36,288 nucleotides of DNA from an uncultured Eubacteriales bacterium. Its GTDB lineage: Bacteria > Bacillota > Clostridia > Christensenellales > Aristaeellaceae. The translations under genes and the position numbers were made by a program. Shown piece by piece: positions 31,307 through 36,288 of the stretch (its first letter is position 1; each line of letters begins with the position of its first letter). The stretch covers positions 1 through 36,288 of the forward strand of contig CACWZI010000016.1 in the NCBI GenBank assembly GCA_902765305.1, read 5' to 3'. The notes under the pieces were generated by a model that was given only the letters and a program-made list of their open reading frames with translations, was not told the DNA's origin and ran no database searches.

Positions 31307-32164
31307 ATGCCCAAGCTGTACGTCGTCGCCACGCCCATCGGCAACCTGAACGACCTGTCGCCCCGGATGCGCCAGGCGCTGGAAAGCGCCGACCTGATCG
31401 CCGCCGAGGACACCCGGGTGACGATGAAGCTGCTGAATCAGTACGACATCAAAAAGCCGATGACCTCCTGTCACCGCCACAACGAGGCGGGCAAGGCCCC
31501 ACAGATCGTGGCGCGCATGCTGGAAGAGGACCTGACCGTGGCGCTCACCTGCGACGCGGGTACCCCCGGCATCTCCGACCCCGGCCACCTGCTGGTGCGC
31601 GCCTGCTGGGAAGCTGGCATCCCCGTGGAGCCCGTCTGCGGCCCCTCAGCGGTGGTGACGGCCCTCTCCGCTTCCGGCTTCGACGCCAGGGAATTTGCCT
31701 TCTACGGCTTCCTGCCCCGGGAAAGGAAGGCCCTCAACGAAAAGCTGGAGGCCATCCATCGCTCGGGCATACCGGTGTTCGTGCTGTACGAATCCCCCCA
31801 CCGCGTCGTGGACCTGGTGGAAGCCATCGCTGAAAAATGGCCCCAATGCATGCTGTGCGTCTGCAGCGACCTCACCAAGCGCTTCGAGCGCATCTACCGC
31901 GGCGAATCTGCACAGGTGCTGGCCCGGCTTCGCGCCAACCCGGGCGTCGAGAAGGGCGAATACTGCCTCGCGGCGGACATCTCCATGCTGCCGCCCGCCC
32001 AGGCCGCCATGGAAAAGCCCCCGGCCGAGGCCTGGATGCTCGCCCGGATGCTGGACGGGGCGGCGCTGGCCGAAGCCGCCGAGACGGCCCAGGCCGCCGG
32101 CTATGCCCGCAACGAGATCTACCGGGCGAAGCTGCGCATCGCGGACATGCTTGATGATGAATAG
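31307..32164 (+). CDS. rsmI: 16S rRNA (cytidine(1402)-2'-O)-methyltransferase RsmI
   Basis: Methylates the 2'-hydroxyl of C1402 of 16S rRNA, the same nucleotide that RsmH modifies. The 285-residue protein is a tetrapyrrole-methylase-fold enzyme: LYVVATPIGNLNDLSPR at the N-terminus, EDTR (about 34-37), the SAM-contacting CDAGTPGISDPG (about 83-94), and GPSAVVTALSASG (about 109-121). The C-terminal RsmI helix-turn-helix region ends ARNEIYRAKLRIAD. The start has AAGGAG upstream. It lies 54 bases after the Rmt-like gene on the same strand. Confidence 0.95.
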   Translation: MPKLYVVATPIGNLNDLSPRMRQALESADLIAAEDTRVTMKLLNQYDIKKPMTSCHRHNEAGKAPQIVARMLEEDLTVALTCDAGTPGISDPGHLLVRACWEAGIPVEPVCGPSAVVTALSASGFDAREFAFYGFLPRERKALNEKLEAIHRSGIPVFVLYESPHRVVDLVEAIAEKWPQCMLCVCSDLTKRFERIYRGESAQVLARLRANPGVEKGEYCLAADISMLPPAQAAMEKPPAEAWMLARMLDGAALAEAAETAQAAGYARNEIYRAKLRIADMLDDE

Positions 32165-32237
32165 TTTGCATCTGTCATACATCAAGAATTAACCGTCTTT
32201 TTATGGACAAAATCGCCCCTTTTCTGCGAAAATATGG

Positions 32238-32266
32238 TTGCGTTTTAGTGGGAAGCGTGCTATAAT
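32238..32266 (+). promoter_or_regulatory. Promoter of secG
   Basis: TTGCGT (32238-32243) and TATAAT (32261-32266) with a 17-bp spacer. The leader to the ATG is about 100 bases and contains a TTGATC...GATCAA inverted repeat (about 32279-32319), with a seven-T run in its loop. Confidence 0.7.
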
Positions 32267-32372
32267 AGTCCAGCGTGTTTTGATCAGCGTGCTTTTTTTG
32301 CGCGCTTCGGGCAGATCAACCGTCCGACGCGGATCAAAGGATATGTGTTTTATACTTTAAGGAGGATGTTCC

Positions 32373-32969
32373 ATGACCGCTATGTCCATTATCATTGATA
32401 TCTTACTGATCCTTGTCTCCATCGTTCTGATCGTCACTGTGCTGATGCAGGAAGGCCAGCGCCAGGGCCTGGGCGCGATCGGCGGCGGCGCTGAAACATT
32501 CTTCGGCAAGAACAAGGCCAAGAGCATGGAAGGTCGCCTGCAGAAGTACACCAAGATCGCCGCGGCCGTGTTCATCGTCCTCGCCATCGTCGCCACCATC
32601 ATCACCACCCACAACAACGACGTTCCTGCTGCCATCGATGACGTGATCGTCGAGGAAGCTGAAGACGCCGTCGAAGAGGCTCAGGAGGCTTCTGAGGAGA
32701 CCGCAGAGGAAGCCTCTGAAGCCGTCGAGGAGACCGCTGCCGAGGCTGCCGACGCCGTGGAGGAGAAGGCTGAGGAGGCCTCTGAAGCCGTGGAAAACGC
32801 CGCTGAGGCTGCCGAGGAAAAGGTTGAGGAAGCTAACGCGACCGCTGAGGAAGCCGTCGAGGCCGCCGAGGAAAAGGTTGAAAAGGATGCCGACGCTGCC
32901 GGCGAAGCGGTTGAAGAAGCTGTCGAAGCCGCTGAGGAAGCCACCGAAGAAGCGGCCAAGGCCGAATAA
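32373..32969 (+). CDS. secG: Protein-export subunit SecG with a long acidic tail
   Basis: SecG assists SecYE in protein export. The first 85 residues are a normal SecG: transmembrane helix 1 (about 5-25), the QEGQRQGLGAIGGGAETFFG loop (26-45) and helix 2 (about 61-79). About 110 more residues follow, an Ala/Glu/Val low-complexity tail with AEEAVEAAEEKVE-like repeats. It is strongly acidic and predicted helical or coiled. Typical SecG ends near residue 75-80. In known topology the C-terminus is outside the cytoplasm, so the tail may extend into the cell wall space. AAGGAGG precedes the ATG, and a terminator follows the stop. Confidence 0.9.
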   Translation: MTAMSIIIDILLILVSIVLIVTVLMQEGQRQGLGAIGGGAETFFGKNKAKSMEGRLQKYTKIAAAVFIVLAIVATIITTHNNDVPAAIDDVIVEEAEDAVEEAQEASEETAEEASEAVEETAAEAADAVEEKAEEASEAVENAAEAAEEKVEEANATAEEAVEAAEEKVEKDADAAGEAVEEAVEAAEEATEEAAKAE

Positions 32970-32990
32970 GTCTGTCGCATGGATACTTTT

Positions 32991-33023
32991 ACCGGTCAGG
33001 ATGCATTCACCTGACCGGTTTTC
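32991..33023 (+). terminator. Terminator between secG and leuS
   Basis: Perfect 10-bp stem, ACCGGTCAGG (32991-33000) with CCTGACCGGT (33010-33019), a nine-base loop and TTTTC at the 3' end. It starts 21 bases after the secG stop. Confidence 0.88.
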
Positions 33024-33063
33024 TACAATGATTTTCCAAAAATAAGTGTTCGAGGTGCATACC

Positions 33064-35484
33064 ATGAAAAACATTCCCGTCTATTCGCCGGCCGATATCG
33101 AAACCAAATGGCAGCGCCACTGGGACGACACCCACGCCTTCGAGGCCGAGAAGAGCCACGCCAAGCCGAAATTCTACGCGCTGGTGGAGTTCCCCTACCC
33201 CTCCGGCGCGGGCATGCACGTGGGGCACATCAAGGCCTATTCAGGCCTGGAGGTCGTCGCACGCAAGCGCCGCATGGAGGGCTACAACGTGCTGTTCCCG
33301 ATGGGCTTCGATTCCTTCGGCCTGCCCGCTGAAAACTACGCCATCAAGACCAACACCCATCCCCACGTGATCACCACCAAGAACGTGGACCACTTCAAGG
33401 ACCAGATGAAGCAGATCGGCTTCTCCTTCGATTGGAGCCGTGAGATCTCCACGTCCCTGCCGGACTACTACAAGTGGACCCAGTGGATCTTCCTGAAGCT
33501 GTTCGACCATGGCCTGGTCTTCCGCGCCAAGACGCTGGTGAACTACTGCCCCCACTGCAAGGTGGTACTTTCCAACGAGGACAGCCAGGGCGGCAAGTGC
33601 GACGTGTGCCACAGCGACGTGGTGCAGCTGCCCAAGGACGTCTGGTACCTGCGCATCACCCAGTATGCCGACAAGCTGCTGGAGGGCCTGGAGACCGTGG
33701 ACTATCCCGAGAGCATCAAGCAGCAGCAGGTCACATGGATCGGCCGCTCCACCGGCGCGTTCGTGGATTTCACGCTGGACGGCGTGGATGAGAAGCTGGA
33801 GATCTACACCACCCGCCCGGACACCCTGTTCGGCGTCACCTTCATGGTCATGGCCCCGGAGCATCCGCTGCTGGACAAGTACAAGGATCGCATTTCCAAC
33901 TGGTCCGCAGTCGAGGCCTACCGCGAGGAATGCGCACGCAAGACCGAGTTTGAGCGCACCCAGCTGGTGAAGGACAAGACCGGCGTCCGTCTGGAGGGCC
34001 TGATGGCCGTCAACCCCGTGAGCGGCAAGAGGATACCGATCTTCATCGCCGACTACGTGATGATGGGCTACGGCACCGGCGCGATCATGGCCGTGCCCGC
34101 CCACGACCAGCGCGACTGGGAATTCGCCACCAAGTTCGGCGTGGACATCATCGAGGTCATTCAGGGCGGCGACATCACCAAAGAGGCCTACACCGGCAAC
34201 GGCCCGATGGTCAATTCCGACTTCCTGAACGCCTATGACAACAAGGCGGATTCCATTGCCGCCATGCTGGATTTCCTGGCCGAGAAGGGCATCGGCCGCA
34301 AGGGCATACAGTACAAGATGAAGGACTGGGCCTTCAACCGCCAGCGCTACTGGGGCGAGCCCATCCCGCTGATCCACTGCCCGCAGTGCGGCACCGTGGG
34401 CGTGCCCTACGACCAGCTGCCGCTGACCCTTCCGGACGTGGAGAACTTCGAGCCCGGCACAGACGGCCAGTCCCCCCTCGCCCGCATCGAATCCTTCGTG
34501 AACTGCACCTGCCCCAGGTGCGGCGGCCCCGCCAAGCGCGAGACCGACACCATGCCCCAGTGGGCCGGCTCCTCCTGGTACTTCCTGAGGTTTGTGGACC
34601 CCCACAACGACGAGGCCTTCGCTTCGATGGACGAGATGAAGTACTGGATGCCCGTGGACTGGTACAACGGCGGCATGGAGCACGTCACCCGCCACCTGCT
34701 GTACAGCCGCTTCTGGCACCGATTCCTGTACGACATCGGCGAGGTCAACACCCCCGAGCCCTACGCCAAGCGCAGCTACCAGGGCCTGATCCTGGGCAGC
34801 GACGGCGAGAAGATGTCCAAGTCCAAGGGCAACGTGGTGGACCCGCTGGACATCGTGAAGCAGTACGGCGCCGACACGCTGCGCCTGTACGTGCTGTTCA
34901 TGGGCGACTATACCGCCGCCGCGCCCTGGAACGACGATTCCGTGAAGGGCTGCAAGCGCTTCCTGGACCGCGTGTGGCGGCTGATGGAGATGCTGACAGA
35001 CGCCGATGACCTCTCCAAGGACCTGGCCTACGACGTGCACACCTGCATCAAGAAGGTCGGCGAGGACTACGAGAAGATGAAGTACAACACCGCCATCGCC
35101 GCCATGATGACGCTGGTGAACGCCATCTACGCCAAGGGCAGCGTCACCCGGGGCGAGCTGCTGGCGCTGGTGAAGCTGCTGAACCCCGTCGCGCCCCACA
35201 TCACCGAGGAGATCAACCAGCTGTGCAAGCTGTCTGACGCCGAGCTGATGTACGCCGAGTGGCCGAAGTACGACGAGGCCGCGCTGGTGAAGGACACCGT
35301 GGAGGTGGCCCTGCAGATCAACGGCAAGCTGCGCGGGCGCATGGACGTGCCCTCCGACCTGACCCGCGAGGCCGCCAACGATTACTTCCTGGCCCTGGAC
35401 GAGGTGAAAAAGCTGATCGGCGACAAGCGCGTAAGGAAGCTGATCTTCGTGCCCGGCCGGCTGGTGAACATCGTGATCGGATAA
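33064..35484 (+). CDS. leuS: Leucyl-tRNA synthetase
   Basis: Charges tRNA-Leu. The 806-residue class I synthetase has the bacterial layout: the HIGH-equivalent HVGH in PYPSGAGMHVGHIKAY (about 40-55), a zinc-type cysteine cluster (YCPHCK...CDVC), and the editing domain with TTRPDTLFG and the GTGAIMAVPAHDQRD block. The KMSKS loop is GEKMSKSKGN (about 581-590), and an anticodon-binding and C-terminal domain ends in KLIFVPGRLVNIV. The ATG at 33064 has GAGGTG upstream; an in-frame earlier codon at 33046 has none. It follows the secG terminator, so it needs its own promoter, which I cannot identify with confidence in the 40-base gap. Confidence 0.96.
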   Translation: MKNIPVYSPADIETKWQRHWDDTHAFEAEKSHAKPKFYALVEFPYPSGAGMHVGHIKAYSGLEVVARKRRMEGYNVLFPMGFDSFGLPAENYAIKTNTHPHVITTKNVDHFKDQMKQIGFSFDWSREISTSLPDYYKWTQWIFLKLFDHGLVFRAKTLVNYCPHCKVVLSNEDSQGGKCDVCHSDVVQLPKDVWYLRITQYADKLLEGLETVDYPESIKQQQVTWIGRSTGAFVDFTLDGVDEKLEIYTTRPDTLFGVTFMVMAPEHPLLDKYKDRISNWSAVEAYREECARKTEFERTQLVKDKTGVRLEGLMAVNPVSGKRIPIFIADYVMMGYGTGAIMAVPAHDQRDWEFATKFGVDIIEVIQGGDITKEAYTGNGPMVNSDFLNAYDNKADSIAAMLDFLAEKGIGRKGIQYKMKDWAFNRQRYWGEPIPLIHCPQCGTVGVPYDQLPLTLPDVENFEPGTDGQSPLARIESFVNCTCPRCGGPAKRETDTMPQWAGSSWYFLRFVDPHNDEAFASMDEMKYWMPVDWYNGGMEHVTRHLLYSRFWHRFLYDIGEVNTPEPYAKRSYQGLILGSDGEKMSKSKGNVVDPLDIVKQYGADTLRLYVLFMGDYTAAAPWNDDSVKGCKRFLDRVWRLMEMLTDADDLSKDLAYDVHTCIKKVGEDYEKMKYNTAIAAMMTLVNAIYAKGSVTRGELLALVKLLNPVAPHITEEINQLCKLSDAELMYAEWPKYDEAALVKDTVEVALQINGKLRGRMDVPSDLTREAANDYFLALDEVKKLIGDKRVRKLIFVPGRLVNIVIG

Positions 35485-35492
35485 GCTGTATA

Positions 35493-35542
35493 AACGACGA
35501 TACCCCTGAGAATCGCCTGTGATTCTCAGGGGTATCGCCGTT
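35493..35542. terminator. Long hairpin shared by convergent leuS and membrane-protein genes
   Basis: A 17-bp perfect stem (35498-35514 with 35521-35537) extends by four pairs past one mismatch to 22 positions per arm, with a six-base loop. No T run follows on either strand, so it may act as a transcript end-stabiliser or a factor-assisted terminator. It lies between two convergent stop codons. Confidence 0.6.
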
Positions 35543-35548
35543 CATGGG

Positions 35549-36124
35549 TCATTTCAGCAGTTCCGCCAGCTTGCCCTCCGACTCGACGCCGGAGATGTCG
35601 CGCACCTGGGTGAAGATTTCCTTCTTCTGCTTGTCGCTGTAGAAACCGGCGTTCATGTGATAGCGCTTGTTTTCACTGGTGATGAAGGCCACCTCGTGCA
35701 CCGGGAACAGCTTGTTCTTTTCACCGCCCGGGCTCTTGTCCAGGGGCTCGTAGCCCAGGTCCTCCACATACCCGTACTGGGTCACCTGCTTCAGGTCGAT
35801 GGTCTTGTCGATGAATTTCAGGTCCAAATCGCCCTGTCGGTAGATGAACATCGCCCGGGGCTGGCCCTGCTTCGGACGGATGTTTGCCGGGAAAGCCATG
35901 CGCATCTTTGTTCCGTCGATCACCACCTCTGCCCGGACGTACATCCACGTATAGCAGCAGGCCATGGCGAATATCAGGTAGGAAAAGAACGAAAAACTGC
36001 CCATCAGGTCGTTATTGGCGCCCTTCACCTGGCGGATGATGGTATAGACCACGTCGCCAAGGGTCAACAGCGTCAGCACATACAGCACGATGAACCCCGG
36101 TGCAAAGGGCCTGTAACGCTTCAT
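35549..36124 (-). CDS. Two-helix membrane protein of unknown function
   Basis: A 191-residue protein I cannot assign to a named family. Two hydrophobic helices lie at about residues 10-32 and 44-63. A mainly beta and charged cytoplasmic domain follows. It includes AEVVIDGTKMRMAFPANIRPKQGQ and GDLDLKFIDKTIDLKQVTQYG, which resembles a PH-like/bPH domain in strand spacing, but this is only an impression. I chose the ATG at 36124, with GGAGGGTG six bases before it; a GTG three codons upstream is less likely. It is monocistronic and convergent with leuS. Confidence 0.78.
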   Translation of the reverse strand: MKRYRPFAPGFIVLYVLTLLTLGDVVYTIIRQVKGANNDLMGSFSFFSYLIFAMACCYTWMYVRAEVVIDGTKMRMAFPANIRPKQGQPRAMFIYRQGDLDLKFIDKTIDLKQVTQYGYVEDLGYEPLDKSPGGEKNKLFPVHEVAFITSENKRYHMNAGFYSDKQKKEIFTQVRDISGVESEGKLAELLK

Positions 36125-36192
36125 AGACAACACCCTCCGTATACATCAATGGGAATATTATACCGCATGATGGGGGAAAAGACAAGCGGGCA

Positions 36193-36231
36193 AATACTGA
36201 TTTATCGAGCTGTGCTCGATAAATCAGTATT
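36193..36231. repeat. Perfect 18-bp palindrome with a 3-base loop
   Basis: AATACTGATTTATCGAGC (36193-36210) and its exact complement (36214-36231) are separated by TGT. A half copy of the right arm, with changes, is found at about 251-267 beyond the ABC exporter gene, so it is a dispersed element. It is directly followed by GGTTTTAG repeats. Confidence 0.75.
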
Positions 36232-36233
36232 CA

Positions 36234-36265
36234 GGTTTTAGGTTTTAGGGGTTAGGTTTTAGGGG
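36234..36265. repeat. GGTTTTAG low-complexity run
   Basis: The unit GGTTTTAG or GGGGTTAG is repeated about four times. The last 17 bases of the window (36272-36288) form a small hairpin, AAATCCC-TTCG-GGATTT. No gene is seen between 36125 and the window end. Confidence 0.6.
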
Positions 36266-36288
36266 TGGTGCAAATCCCTTCGGGATTT

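Noticed and set aside
32267-32372. tRNA or other structured RNA gene in the secG leader
   Set aside because: There is an inverted repeat with a T-rich loop, but no cloverleaf, no TTCGA arm and no CCA end. It is only a leader with a possible hairpin.
36234-36265. Telomere-like TTAGG repeat
   Set aside because: The run is short and imperfect and lies in a bacterial gene context. Low-complexity intergenic sequence is the simpler explanation.

Overview
The window reads as a chromosomal segment of a high-GC member of the Bacillota, most likely an uncultured gut-type clostridium. The evidence is strong AGGAGG-type ribosome binding sites, TTGACA/TATAAT-type promoters 17 bp apart, a MarR-controlled heterodimeric ABC exporter, CdaA/CdaR, and many GTG/TTG starts. 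Lineage is an inference; there is no rRNA gene in the window, and I found no tRNA gene, CRISPR array, transposase or integrase.

Left part (1-8707): a repeat-rich edge, then a marR-ABC-ABC operon on the minus strand with a near-perfect palindromic operator laid over the promoter -10 box. A 44-residue hypothetical protein, an EF-G-like GTPase with altered G motifs, a PPC/DUF296 protein, a cluster of GC-rich palindromic repeats and an AEC-family carrier follow.

Defence region (8727-17704, minus strand). In transcription order it holds a CARF-DUF1887 (Card1/Can2-like) protein, hsdM, hsdS, a small protein with a HEPN-type RNxxxH motif, a HipA-like kinase and hsdR. The three extra genes sit inside or directly upstream of the type I restriction operon. 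No CRISPR or cas gene is visible, and the hsdS-HEPN segment is clearly more AT-rich than its surroundings. This looks like a composite anti-phage island.

Middle (17892-25738): a SAM methyltransferase and a cysteine-rich small protein run on the plus strand. On the minus strand an exported CbiK-type chelatase lies under a cobalamin riboswitch, followed by a small secreted protein. Then come a second methyltransferase, an SGNH hydrolase, a one-pass membrane protein, and cdaR/cdaA (cyclic di-AMP synthesis).

Right part (26011-36124): a GNAT-like protein, trpS, rsmH, a divergent tgt, a gene strongly resembling the ArmA/RmtB family of 16S rRNA G1405 methyltransferases, rsmI, a secG with a long acidic tail, leuS, and a convergent membrane protein. 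rsmH and rsmI both modify C1402 of 16S rRNA, so with the Rmt-like gene this is a cluster of decoding-centre modification genes. The Rmt-like gene and the CARF/HEPN/HipA-decorated restriction island are the two most interesting items.
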